DNA of 64,000 bases, taken from contig VZSF01001207.1 in assembly GCA_013398295.1 (NCBI GenBank), forward strand, positions 230,515-294,514, written 5' to 3'. The DNA is from Chionis minor (lineage: Eukaryota; Chordata; Aves; Charadriiformes; Chionididae). Made by a program: the position numbers and the translations under genes. Positions 12,741 to 25,150 of the stretch are shown here, in pieces. Below the pieces are notes generated by a model. The model was not told the DNA's origin. It saw nothing but the letters and a program-made list of their open reading frames with translations, and searched no databases. Positions within the stretch are counted from its first letter, which is position 1; each line of letters starts with the position of its first letter.

Positions 12741-12833
12741 TACTAATTAGAGAAGCAGATGCTTTCAATATCCTTGTGTTAGCCTGGCATCATTTTTCTA
12801 GGATATTGAAAATAGCGGATCCTCTAATTAGTA
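12741..12833. repeat. Inverted repeat with 33-base arms and 27-nt loop
   Basis: The left arm (12741-12773) begins tactaattagag and ends tttcaatatcc. The right arm (12801-12833) is its reverse complement at both ends: 12 bp match perfectly at the outer end and 11 bp at the inner end, with an unpaired region of about 10 bases between. The loop is 12774-12800. The outer 12-mer contains the homeodomain core TAATTA in both arms. Possible explanations are a small palindromic transposon remnant (MITE), a cruciform-forming sequence or a structured RNA; the mismatched centre makes a canonical pre-miRNA unlikely. No target-site duplication beyond a possible TA is obvious. Confidence 0.75.
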
Positions 12834-15800
12834 CACAGAGCTGATTATGTAAATTGCATGCATCTCATCTTGTTCAAAACAAGTTGTATGGACACATATA
12901 ATCAACAACTTCAGGGAAAATCATGCTGATCCAAAAGGATAGATGGCTAGCACGTAGAATCCAACACATACTTTTGCTATCCAAAGCAACAAAATCAAAA
13001 AACACTCTTACATAAAAATGTTTACAAAAATCATCAGAAATTAAAGATGCAAACATGAATTTAAACAAAGCCAACAGAAATGTTCCCAATGCAGTCTGAG
13101 GACTGTACTGAAATGATGTATGGTAAACAAAAGAGCCTAAGGTTGGAAACTTATGCACCAAAACTGTTATATCAGAAATGAAGCATAAATAGTGGGCAAA
13201 ATAAAGAGTAGCATATTCTATTCATTGCCTTTCTGGGGAGTCCTTCATTTGTCAATAATGCCTAGGGAACCAGTGAAGTAAGAAGTGAAGTCTAGCATCC
13301 TTTTCATAGATGTGAAACTCATCATGCCATTTTCAGGACTCCGACATACAGTTTTACACGGTAAGCCTGTCTATACTGAACTACAGAGAACAATTCAGAT
13401 AACGTAAGCACCTCTTTTGGTATCTTCAGTCCTGAAGAACCTCTACAGTTTGGAACTGGGTACTCAGTTTTTTTCTTCTGGCTACTGCTTAGCATAAGTC
13501 TGACATAGGCAGCTATTACATGTTGGCAACATGCATAAATCTATGAATAAAAAGCACAGTAATAATGAGGTCTTTAAATAGCCTCATGTTGGTATGGATT
13601 TTGCCAGGTGTAAAAGCAGTTATCAAGAACCTATGCTATTCTGATTATATTTTCAGGAGGTAAGACTGAAAAGCTAAACTGCGAACCAGAAGCAGATGTT
13701 TTCTTTACATTTTTGAATATTCTTTTCTACACATCTTGCATTTGTTGTTCTCACTTTGCCTTCAGGGCTCTAACATCAATAAAGTAGTCAAACTTTGAAT
13801 GTATTTCTGTTTTCCATAAACCATCTGAAATCCTGTCAAGCAAAGGATTTTCTTTCAAAAATTCTTTGCTGTTGAAGGGAATGGGAATAAGGAATGTTAT
13901 TAAAATAAAAGACAAAATTACTACACTGTATTGCAAATGTTTTGTCTCTTGTTCCTTCTTTCATATAATATTTAACTTTGCCTAAAATACTTGTAATGGT
14001 AATTGTATGTCATGGGACTACACAGGTCAAGTCCCCTGTAAATAAATATTGAACCTTATTTAATTATTTCATGTTGGTCCTGTTAACAGCTTTGAAGCCT
14101 ATTTATTCCATTAAAAGCAGTACAACAAAACATTGTAAATACAATACAGAAATCTCATCTACTTTCTGTATGTTTCAAAGCTTGGTCTTTGCTTTTTACT
14201 TTTTCCATCTTGCTTTAGCACAGTAGATGTTCTTGTGTTTTTTCAGAAATTATTTTCCAGTTGAAGAGCATGCTTTCTGCTTTATAGCATTCTAGCTCAG
14301 TATTGTTTCTTGAATTGCATTATGTTATCTGAGCAATTAGGAAGAAACCATTCTATAGTTTCTGCCAGTCTGCCAAATATGTACTTACTCTGCTCATTTT
14401 CTCAGTGGTTATCTCCAGTAGTTTCCTTTTTGAAGATTCCTTCACAGACTTCTTGATAGAGCTCCCAGGACTTCAAATAAACATGTTAATGAGTCAGTGT
14501 GTAGGCTGAGGAAGACAGTACAACTATCCGTTCTTCATGTAACCTTGTTGGTGGTTTTGGTAGCTCAGATATATCAGTTTCAGACAGTCATTCTGAAACA
14601 CCATATGATGGGAGAGAACCAGCTACAAAAGATATCCCAGAGACAAAGGTTGATGGGGTTGTATTTTTAGTCATTTCCTTTGCTTTGGAAGCCACACACC
14701 TACAGCGGCCTGTTAAATGCACCGATGCTGGTCATGTGCCTGTCAAAAAGCAAGGCTGGTGATTGCATGGAACTTTCTCGCTTCTCTAACTGCTAAATGA
14801 AGATCATTCTTTACATAAATTATGCATCACCTGCTTCAGTAATATTAGCTATTAGGTCAAAGATAAATATATAAAAATGATGACGGAAGGCATTCTAAAT
14901 AAAAACAAAAAAAAACCCAAGTGGGATCAAATATCACATCATCTGAATGCTCGAGGGAGAAAATCTTTTGAAAATACAGTTTTTCTGTCCTCAAAATAGT
15001 GATCTAAACCCATTTTCATAGCTATTACTGTAACTTCTTTGGTTTAGCCAATTATGTATTGCATCTCCAGTATTTTGTATACTAGTGTTGAATGTGATCA
15101 CAATTTTAATAAAGAGGTAGGCTGAATGATGAGTCAAAAATCTGATCTACTTCTCCTTTGGGCCCTGTCATCTCATTTTTCCAGGCGTGTCTCCAGAGAG
15201 GCAGAATGAAACATCTATTACCAATCAAAAGTACTTGCCATATGGCCTGTAATGTTCCTGTCCTTAGCACTGTCACTTAGTATCACACCAAGATTTGTGT
15301 CTGTTCAACTGGCTGCTCTGTAGCTCTGCAGGCAGAGATGTTTCTCCCCTTGTACCAGTCATCTCCACCCATTGTCTCTGGGAAGACTCTACAGTGGCAG
15401 CAGCCATGAAGCTGCCGGCTGCCAGCCTGGCTCAGCGTGTGATCCCTGCACAGGGCTTCCCTCCCTCTTGGGTCTTGGAGAACATGCCCATCCTTCTCAC
15501 CCTGTATGAGGAGCCACTGTCACCATGAACCATCCCAAAACACACCCATCCATTGTGTGGGAGACAAACACAATGTAAAGAGGAAATCCTCCAAAATACC
15601 CAGAGGATCTTCTGCCCCAGCTTTCTTTGAGGAAAAAGAGTGAAATTCTCCCTTGCTCTCAGCAAAAATGGGGGATAGCTCAAGGGACTGACCAGGAAAA
15701 TCAGACTGATTTTTAAAAAATAAATACATAAGAAAGCTTACTAGCTTCTTGTATGAAAAGGAAAGCATAACATTTTTCAGAGGGTTGAGAAAAGTGGAAG

Positions 15801-15934
15801 AGAAACACATATTAGGGTTAAATAAACTCACCTGAGTTCTATGCTGGCACTTTATCTCCCTTGTTTAGAGACACCCTTTTATTAAAGCTGCAGTCTGTAG
15901 CATGGGCAAAGCCATAGCTCCATGTATACAGAGG
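12834..15934. other. Unique AT-rich noncoding DNA
   Basis: No gene seen. A perfect 8-bp stem with a 7-nt loop lies at 14577-14599. The part at 15290-15530 is noticeably more GC-rich and carries short overlapping open frames on both strands, none with a recognisable product. A donor-like CAG|GTGAGT on the minus strand at about 15828-15833 has no convincing exon. Confidence 0.6.
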
Positions 15935-16925
15935 GTGCCAGTGCCACCCTCAGTTTTGGGCCAAGTCTTGTTTAATATCTTTGTTGATGATCTGGACAAG
16001 GGGATCGAGTGCACCCTCGGTAAGTTTGAAGACAACAAAAAATTAAGTGGGAGTGTTGATCTGCTTGAGGGTAGGAAGGCTCTGCAGAGGGATCTGGACA
16101 GGCTGGATCGATGGGCTGAAGGCAACTGTATGAGGTTCAACAAGGCCAAGTGCCTTGTTGCCAAGGCCGGGTGCTGCACTTGGGTCACAACAACCCCATG
16201 GGGCGCTATGGGCTTGGGGAGGAGTGGCTGGAAAGCTGCCTGGCCAAAAAGGATCTGCATGTCCTGGTGGACAGTTGGCTGAACATGAGCCAGCAGTGTG
16301 CCCAGGTGGCCAAGAAGGCCAGTGGCATTTTGGTCTGTATCAAGAATAGTATGGCCAGCAGGAGCAGGGAAGTGATTGTGCCCCTGTACTCAGCACTGGT
16401 GAGGCCGCAGCTTAAGTACCGTGTTCAGTTTTGGGCACCACAGTATCAGAGGGACATTGAGGTGCTGGAGCCTGTCCAGAGAAGGGCAACAAAGCTGGTG
16501 AGGGGTCTGGAGAACAAGTGTTATGGGGAACAGTTGAGGGAATTGGGATTGTTTAGCCTAGAGAAAAGGAGACTGAGAGGAGACCCTATAGCTCTCTACA
16601 GCTACCTGAAAGGAGGTTGTAGGGAGGTGGGGGTCAGTCTTTTTTCCCAAGTAACAAGCAATAAGACAAGAGGAAATGGCCTCAAGTTATGCCAGGGGAG
16701 GTTTAGACTGGATATTAGGAAAAATTTCTTCACAGAAAGGTTATCAGGCATTGGAACAGGCTGCCCAGGGAGGTGGTGGAATCACCATCCCTGGAGATAT
16801 TTAAAAGACGGGTAGACGTGGTGCTAAGGGACATGGTTTAGTGGTGGTTTTGACAGTGTTAAGTTTACGGTTGGACTCAGTGATCTTAAAGGTCTCTTCC
16901 AAACTAAGTGATTCTCTGATTCTGG
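15935..16925 (+). mobile_element. CR1 LINE retrotransposon, 5'-truncated copy
   Basis: About 1 kb of a CR1 element in forward orientation. It begins inside the reverse-transcriptase palm region (around 'ttgggccaagtcttgtttaa'), runs through the whole C-terminal coding part to the natural stop at 16839-16841, and ends in the 3' untranslated tail with 'ggttggactcagtgatctta' and the octamer remnant attctctgattctgg at about 16910-16925. CR1 copies are usually truncated at the 5' end because target-primed reverse transcription stops early, and usually lack clear target-site duplications; none is seen here. The 5' boundary is approximate. Confidence 0.97.
15947..16841 (+). pseudogene. CR1 ORF2 reverse transcriptase, C-terminal fragment, broken
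   Basis: This encodes the end of the CR1 pol protein, which primes and copies CR1 RNA at the insertion site. Readable blocks in order are [15 protein letters not shown] (palm entry), the catalytic box at 16025-16036 reading FEDN where the family has FADD (the second metal-binding Asp is now Asn), [61 protein letters not shown] and [12 protein letters not shown]. The frame is broken twice: an extra 14 bases at 16155-16168 (a partial repeat of the neighbouring aaggcc) and a one-base loss near 16740, after which the family ending resumes in another frame and stops at 16839-16841. The copy is therefore inactive. Confidence 0.93.
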
Positions 16926-19900
16926 GGAAAACAGAGGATAGTAGGACTTTACACATCTTTAACGGAGATTAAAAGGAGACTTAGTTATCATTTGTGTATA
17001 TACTTTTTTATTAGTCCAGTTTTATACACAGCCTTAAAAAAAAAGGTTTTTTCTCCTTTTGTTGTTCAATCTGTTTATATCATCCTTGGAGTGACTGGGA
17101 GTGTCTCTGTCCCCGACAGAGACAAAATACGGGATGGAGGGTACTTGTAAACCTATCTAGTCAGGTTTTGCAAATGCTCACTGGAGCAATTCTCCCACCC
17201 TCCCATGGCTAAACTGGTTGCCAGCTTTAAGAAGATGACGCAATTTTCCCACAGATTCAGATGGAAGTGACCATGGGGTTATCTTTGCTTTCCTCTATAG
17301 CGGTTGCTCCTAGGATCCTTGGGGAAATTTTACTGAAGAAAATTGTCCTTGTGTGGTCTTGTGTCCCTTATTCTCTTCTTTGTTCCTGAGGTGCAATAAG
17401 AGTTCCAGATTTAGGTTTTAATTTTCAGTCTTAAAGTTGCTATAAGGTGTTTGAAAAATTTTTTGTAACTGTTCCTATGGATCTGTTTTGACTGTGTATT
17501 TACTGCTCATCACGTGATACAGAATCTGCATCCAACATCTCCCACAGTTTCTCTAAAGGTAACAGATCAAACAATCATGATTTCTTGAGAAAGCACAAGA
17601 ATATGATCAGTGTGGTATGACCTTTTGGTGGAAAAAAGTAGCACTTTGATGGGCAGATACACAGTTCACGTTGTCAGTAACATTTTAAATATATTAATGG
17701 TTTTATAAGCCTTTGCTTTCAGCCTGATACAGAAACCAACATTTTCAGGAAGATCCAGTAAGAGTTGGAGAGTTCATTCTTTTTCTTTCCGGACAGTCAT
17801 CCAATTACTCAGGCCAAAAGAAAAGAACTTGCTGCACTTAGAAGCAAACCTCTCAGGGAAACCTAATGTTTTGATGTCAGTTGCAAAGGGTTTTCCACCT
17901 TCCTCCAAACCAGCTTACATGGAGTGGAGACACTCAAGACAGGTGGAAAAATAAAAAGCACCAGCTCCACAATGCCAATGACTTTTTATACTAAAAACTA
18001 GGAGTTAAGTGAAAAAAACACCATTAAAACCTGACACAAAACTTGGGTTTTATCCCCTTTATCAACTGCCAAAGGGGAGAGGTGGGAAGGAGATGAAAAT
18101 TTTCCTCAACAGTCTAACAGCTGAGACTGCCCACACAACCTCTGTGATCTTTCACAGATGAGCCCTTTCTCCCAGTCTCACCTCCACCCCGTAGGGAATA
18201 TCACCATAAAATCACTTAGCTCAGTACAAGCCTCATACACCTTCAGCTACAATGCCTTTAAAACTCCAAAGAAGCACATGGAGAGCTTTTACTTGTAGCT
18301 ATGTGATCTCATGTGATTTGCTGTGATCCTTCATAGGAATAGGATGCTAGAGGTGCTGGACCATGATGCAGGGTGGTAATTCTGCCCACCTAGACTAAGA
18401 AATCATGACCATTGTTACAACGCCCAAAAAAACACAGTGTCATAATTTATTTACTAGTGGAAAAGGACTAGAAAACTCACAAGAGCAAATTTATACCAAA
18501 GAATTCATTGAGCCCCTTCACTGTTAAATTATTCAAAAGGCACAAAAAAAAATAGCTGGGACCTGTAATTAGTCAGGGCATCTGTCATGGCAGCTGGAGC
18601 GGTACACAAAATGGATGACTGAAAGCATCGTCTTGTTGAACGGTATTGGGAAAGAGAAAACTAATGGGTTTTAACTAAAGGGACATGTGAAGAGCAGGAT
18701 AGGACAGACAGGAAGATTGTTCATGTATTGGAAGAATTTCGATGTAGATTAATCTAAATCTATATCTACTTTGCCTATCAGGATGGTTCAGTCCAAAATG
18801 TTTATAAATCAGTGGAAGAACTGTCACAGGCTCCCTACGTATTAGGTCCACCTCTGAGGGACATAAAGCAATCCATAGCAACGTTCATATAATAAAAAAA
18901 GAGGAGTCACTTGAGTGCACTGGTAATTGCCAGTACTTAGTTCAAAAAGAAAAGTAGAGGTTGACTTGAGCAATACTTTGATCACTGATCCTAAGGATCA
19001 AACTTTTGTGAGGTTAGACCCTGCTGTTTCTCAGGAGTTAAGCTCTCTCCTGTTTGAATAGAATGCAATATTATGATAATCTTAATATAATATAATAATA
19101 TAAAAGCCTTTTCCCAGTCTTCTTATCCATATTTTTTAAAGAAAGTTTCTTATGCTATCTTTTTCACTCTGAAAGAAAAAATAAATTTCGCTTATTGTAA
19201 TTTTCACTTTACCATGTGTGCAATGTTTCCAACAGGCAACTGAGTATCCAACATTGGAACATTGATAGTCTCTAACTTTTTAATTGTCTCCGACATTAAT
19301 TTTAATTGTAATGCTTTGATGATGAATATTTATTATATACAAAGTAGTGCTGCTTTATTAGGAAGAGGAAAGAAAGAGTCATCTTATAAAAATCCAGTCA
19401 TTAACTCACTTTCACAGAAACTTTATTCAATTCCCAGTAACAAATCAGTGAAAGATGGGATTTCAGGGCTGTATATTGTACATTTTCTTCTTCTGTGAGT
19501 TCTTTAAAGGTAAAGACACCTTTCCTGTCATCAGCATGATAAGCATAGCTCTGAGTGACAGAAATGTAGTGCATTTTATAGCTAGGAATATTGGTGCCTA
19601 TGGACCCGAGGCAGCTTTTCAAGGTTTCTGGGGATCTAAGTTTAGGCATAGTGGAAGTTAGATGTTTAAGCATCTTGATGGATTTAGCCCTTAATCATTG
19701 AGATAATGTTTGCCTGGCACTATACAGTGTCATACAAGGATATCCAAATGAACTCCAAGGCAGGTTAGGAACCAGAATCAGAACAGCAACCCTAACGTGG
19801 CACTCCTGTATCTCCTCCAGGTATGAGTCTACATGTAGTAATGTTAATCTAGTAACTCTGGTAAGCTGTCCAAAGAGACTCTAAACAGTAGATTCAGCCT

Positions 19901-19931
19901 TGAAGCTGTGAAATTTGGGGCATACAAAAAA
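16926..19931. other. Unique noncoding DNA
   Basis: No gene or transposon recognised. A perfect 10-bp stem with a 3-nt loop is at 17102-17124. The remainder is AT-rich with short purine-rich tracts and small palindromic motifs (for example around 18745-18772) that I consider unremarkable. Confidence 0.65.
17102..17124. repeat. Perfect 10-bp hairpin with CCC loop
   Basis: tgtctctgtc (17102-17111), loop ccc, then gacagagaca (17115-17124) form an uninterrupted 10-bp stem. Such a structure is compact and stable, but it is short enough to arise by chance in 64 kb and has no visible gene context. Confidence 0.9.
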
Positions 19932-20001
19932 GGTACAATTGGTTCAGAATCAATTCTATGTGAATCAGAATCAATTCTGAACCACTGTAGGCAGATGTAC
20001 C
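19932..20001. repeat. Nested inverted repeat / hairpin
   Basis: Inner arms 19940-19957 (tggttcagaatcaattct) and 19967-19984 (agaatcaattctgaacca) pair at 16 of 18 positions around a 9-nt loop. An outer pair ggtaca (19932-19937) and tgtacc (19996-20001) extends the fold with an asymmetric internal loop. The same 14-mer tcagaatcaattct also appears twice as a direct repeat because it is nearly self-complementary. The overall 70-nt size is in the range of small palindromic transposon remnants or a short pre-miRNA-like fold. No transposon family is recognised. Confidence 0.75.
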
Positions 20002-20521
20002 CTGGGAGAAAGGACATGGGAAATGCTCTTTTGTAGCACGAAGAAACATTTTTGCATCCATGTAGTTTTATTGTTTTAAATGGCAGCTATTTATTTAGTG
20101 GTTTACGATGTTAGAAAAAAGCTGGGCACATAAGTCACATAAAGAGCAAGCAAGGTACTGAAATAATCATAAGGGTGTTTAAGTGTCTTCAAAATCCAAC
20201 TCCACACTAACTGTGGAATACAGTATATTTTGGCACTAATTTATTAAAATCTTGTGCCTGTAACGCGGAAGCTACTTCCATGTCTAGTAATACATGTTCC
20301 TGGTACTGTACCTGGGGTGGCTTCTAGCAGGACGTGGGCTCCAGCTCCAGACTCCAAGACAGATACTAGTACTTCCGAGTACTGCCTTTCTTGCACCACC
20401 TTGCCTTTCTCAAAGGTTGTTACTTCTTGGTTTGGTTGATGTTCTTCTACAGTGTATGTCAGAATAAGGCCAACAACATTTTTTCAAACGCTGAAATTAA
20501 TGGATTTCTTCCTTTATTCAG

Positions 20522-20600
20522 GAATATATGTTTTCACAGCTCTGGTTCCATTGTCGAGTATGTGATTTACATGGTCTTTTCAACCACAGAATTTTGCAAG
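20522..20600 (+). other. Candidate exon-like segment (unproven)
   Basis: A 79-nt segment sits between a good acceptor (ttcttcctttattcag, AG at 20520-20521) and a perfect donor consensus, AAG|GTAAGTA with GT at 20601-20602. It is open in two frames; one of these can be joined in phase to the 5.6-kb candidate upstream and to the 39.9-kb candidate downstream. No protein family is recognised in either frame. Intron lengths of 15-19 kb would be needed. A pseudo-exon or noncoding-transcript exon is as likely as a coding one. Confidence 0.15.
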
Positions 20601-23600
20601 GTAAGTACTAGATGAAGGCGGACACCCTGTAAATTTCAGTTATAATATAGTTCTTTCCTATGTTCTCTAATTTTTCATATTCTGAAAATAGTCTGATAGT
20701 CTAGGGCTAAAGAAATTAATAACTTGCACTTCTATTATGCTACCTCTGAGGCTATCTCAGAATCAATATAGAATCAACACATACAACTTAATAATAGAAA
20801 TAAAATACTGCTGCTGTTTGAGTTTGGAAACTCAACAGTGAAAACCGGAGTAGTCAAGTTTGCTTCTAATTGCGGTGTTACAAATATGCAAAACACATTG
20901 ATCAGTTAATCTAGTTTATGCACCTCAGAACTCATGGTGAAATGGTTACATAGAAAAGAATCAAGCAACTTGCTGTTGAAGACCTATGTCAGGACACAGA
21001 ATAAATCCCAGTCCACCCAGCTGCTAGTTCTGTAGTTTAAATTTGGAGACATTTCCCTCAGATGCAAGCCAACAGTGAGCACAAATTTTGACGTTCAGGG
21101 CTATAGTTTAACCTGGATTTGAGTTTCCAGTAAATGTAACAGGCCAAGAGATTTCACACCCAGCACTCCAATTGACCTATCTTTGATGGCAGCCAAAAGT
21201 GGTGGTTGTAAAGGAACCTGCATGATGAAATTCACAGTGCTATTCAAATTTCCCATGAACAAATATCTTCTTCACAGTTATGACAGGTGGTGTCGGTAGT
21301 CTTGACAGATGCATCAAAGATTTAATGATATGGAAGTTACACCATTGTGGTGTTCTGATGCACTGGTTAATGAGAAATCTCTGTTGGAGCTTGAAACTAA
21401 GTGAGTTTTTAACAGGCAAAGCAACAAACAGAGAGTTTGAAAGGCAGAGTGAAAGAAACATGTCTGCTCTCCTTTTTTGCTAATAAAAGCTCTGACTCAC
21501 TAGCAAAACTGCTGTAATAAAGCACTGCACAAGAGTGTCACATCGACACAGAAAGCCCTGAAAACTGTATCTCCTTACAGTTAATCTCTTGTCTAGAGTG
21601 GTATGGTAGATTTTGGGTAGTCCTTGGATATTTTGCACTGCAGACAAACTCACTGCAGACGTTTTCAAATGCCAGTTTGGATCATCCTAGTGGAACTGCT
21701 TTGTTAGAAATTACCTGATGATATGGCCATGAAAATGAAACCTTTTTTTGGAAAACCAAAATTTGCAGATTCCCAAAATATTAGTTCTTTTAAAAATCAT
21801 TTATATTTGTCTTTGGAAGCAAATATTTAACTTAGTAGTTTTCAATAACTTTTTTTTTCCCTTGAAAAATTAAGTGCAACACAGTAGTAAAGAAATAAAT
21901 TTTATCAATTCATGATCAAGGTGTTAACAAGCTGAGTGTACAATTCTGAATTTCTTTCTGATGTGCGTGTGTGAGTTTGGCTTATAAATACTCTGTTTTG
22001 GAATAAAAACAGAAAAAGTGATTTCCAGAAACAAAGATGAACCTGTCTATTCCATAAACACAGAAAGATGAACTGATGACTTAAAATCTTTGGTCTCTAT
22101 TCATTTCATGAAGTAAATCTTAAACTTAAGATATGCAAAGTTATGTCTGACCACTTTTACCCAAAAGATTTGTCCAGAACTTGTACTTGTCATCAGATGA
22201 AAATGCAAGGACAAAACACAAATAGCCCAGGCTTTGTATATACAATGGAAAAGAGTATTGTTTTGGATTTTTTTCTTTATTTTTTAAGAAAGACAAGTTT
22301 ATTATGGAACAAAATAATGTTTTCAACAGCTGATAGGCTTTTTATGCCTTCTTATTTGTATCTATAAAGTAGTATTATTTACAGTCCTCTGGATAGTCCA
22401 GTGGAGCTTAATAGCATATGATAACCTTTGTATGGATTTTTAAAATTTATTTTTATGTATACATATATATATCATTCTTTCAGAAGTCTCAAGTGTTGTA
22501 AGTCCTAAAGAAGCCTAAGGAATCAACTGCAGAACGTGTTAAGTTTATGTATAAAACTGCTGGTGCAGGTCTATATCCAGTAAAGTATGCCTCAGCTCAA
22601 AATTATGATCGGAAAAACCTCAGTAAGCTACCACTACCTGATACCAGTGGTGCCTAGTCTTTCTCTCTCATTTCAGTTCCCCCAGGAACTGTGCCATCAG
22701 TCCCTTCTTACACTAAATAACTCTGTGTCTAGCATAGTCTTATTTTAGAAAGTGGGGATTTCTCTAAGTCTTCACCTGGAAGGTATTTTCAGAGAAGGAC
22801 AGATAAGCCCAAAACAAGATTTCCTGATGAGTTATACTTTCAGTGCTTTCCATAGCACACGATCCACCTAACTTTCAGCATGTCTTTCAGCATTGTTTAG
22901 CATGACTTACACCTGAATTCTCCCTTTGGAGCACACTCTAAGTACACAAATGCCTACCCTGCAGGTCTGCCCAGGGTGAAATTGTGCCTTCACATCATGG
23001 CCTGGTATCCCAACAGATGTCCCGGTTATGGAAAGACACTTGATTCAGCGTGTGGGTGCATGCTGCAAGATATGAAAGAGAGCTTTTCCTTTGAGACAGA
23101 CCCTCACAGAAAAAATGCTGCTCAAACTACAGGAGATTTGTAATGTAAAATGGTACAGGTTCATCTTCTTCAAGAACAGTGTTCCTCTGAGATTGAAAGT
23201 CCAGAGCATTTAGATATCATGAGTGATATCCCAGCTGAAAATGATGCCATTACATTCCCAAAGCCATACCATGGTGGCACCTGAGGTAAAACGGACCTTC
23301 ACATGAGAAAAGCCCTGGGTCATTCAGAATGGGGGTCCTAATCAGTTATTCTTGCACAGTATAAACTCTTAAATTCTTGCTTTTCCTGAGAGCTGCAACT
23401 GTGAAGAATCTTTCTGCTGATATGTAGGATTTTTAGGTGCTATTATTAGCTTATTGAAACGAAACTGCAGTTAATATGAATGGCTTAAATACAAAGCCAG
23501 TATAGGGTGACCTAAAACTAGGATAACTTCATTGTCATGACAAAAATCATATTCCAGTAAGGCCTGTCATGTATTGACTATGGGCATGAAGAAGATAGTA

Positions 23601-25117
23601 AGGATTTACTATCTATGAATTGTAGTATTAATGCCATAAAAGATTGTAGTTAAGAAGAGACAGAAGACAGTTAATCTATCAAGATGCCATCTCTTCCACT
23701 GAAGAGAACAGCACCCAAGAAGAATTCAAAGGCTGACTAGCCAAAATGTAAAATTACAGATCTCTGAGCTGACTACTGCAGAGGTGGACTTACTAATATT
23801 AAACTAATGTGTCACAGGGCTGCAAGCACTTCACTACTTCCCAAAGGGTGATTTATCACCTCGTTCAATAACAGAGCGGATGGCTGGAAAATGGGCCCTG
23901 CTCAGTTATACATATATATGCTCATTGTCTACCAGGAACTTGGTCATGACCTCAAATGGTATTATAGCTCTGACAGTTGTGTCTCCTGCCCTACCTTGCC
24001 TTTAGCATCAACAAGACCAAGTCGTATATCATGATCACCTTACGCTATCTGCCTTTAAAAAAGAAAAAATAAAACAAAAAATAAAACAAAAAAGTCATCA
24101 AAGACATCCAAAAACAAAGGCTGATCCTAAGCCAAAAAGCAACAAGGAAAAGCAAAAGAGAAAACCAGAGGAAAAAAATCTAACAATGACAGAATATTTT
24201 AAAAATAAAGTTTTTAAAGCTCTTAAGCTTTGAGGAAAGAAAATACAAAATCTAATCATCGGCAAGAGCAGAATCTGCAAAGGACATTTCAGCTCTGCTA
24301 GTTAAGACTGGTGACAATTTTTGGCTAGGGTTAACGTAAAAGAAATAGAATGAACTTTAGAAGTAATTGGCACAGATTTGTTGATTGACAAATCAAGTTT
24401 ACAGGGCAGACATCTTTGTATGAAGCTGTTTCATGACATGAGATGACTAAAGAAGGGCTCTGCACTGAAGATGTATTTGCCTGGCATTGGACTCCATATC
24501 TCCAGGTATACTGGGACTTCTTTGCAACATTGCATCTGAGGCTTGGATAAGAGTTATCCCAAGCAGTTTAAAGCAGAATTAACTTGTTTTCTGTATTATG
24601 ATTATTTTTCTGATGATTTTGCTTGAATTTGACTTTGCCATTCACTTCCGTAACAACAAAACCGCAAGATTTCCCCTCTCTCCCACCAACATTGTCCATT
24701 GTCTTATAGTCTTTTTCTCACAGGCCCATCTGTGTCCTGACCCCAAGTTTCACCTTTGTCCAGGAAATATTGCAAATCTTTATGCTGGCTAGAGTTAACA
24801 GAATGTTTTCAACACGATGACTCAACAGAAACTGCCTTATTCATACATATTTTATGCTCTGGATAGGAGGATAACAAAACAAAGCAGCTCAGCTTCTATA
24901 AAAAGAGTTTGAGGACCTAATTTTCTTGTTTGTTAGTCCAGTTTTGTGCCAATAGAATTTTAGTAGTGTACGTGAATAACACCATGGTGAATCAGTCTCT
25001 GAGATTATATCCCCTGTGGGCAGATATATCAGTTAGGAGCTTTTCTATTTTCAAATCTTTTTTATAATCAGGATGCCTAAGACTGTAAGACACAAGATTT
25101 GTAATATTTCCAGTAAC

Positions 25118-25120
<3 letters not shown>
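20601..25120. other. Unique AT-rich noncoding DNA
   Basis: No gene or transposon recognised. It contains AT-rich alternating runs near 22455-22475, and an A-rich tandem patch at 24064-24093 built on an aaaaaataaaac unit. Short open frames at 21240-21670 and 22141-22367 are overlapping and opposed, which speaks against coding. Confidence 0.65.
24064..24093. repeat. A-rich tandem patch (about 11-bp unit)
   Basis: Two adjoining copies of an A-run followed by taaaac, then a further A-run. Low-complexity slippage repeat. Confidence 0.8.

Positions 25121-25148
<28 letters not shown>
25121..25148. repeat. (CA)14 microsatellite
   Basis: Fourteen uninterrupted CA dinucleotides followed by aaataaag. 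Pure and long enough to be length-variable between individuals. Confidence 0.98.
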
Positions 25149-25150
<2 letters not shown>

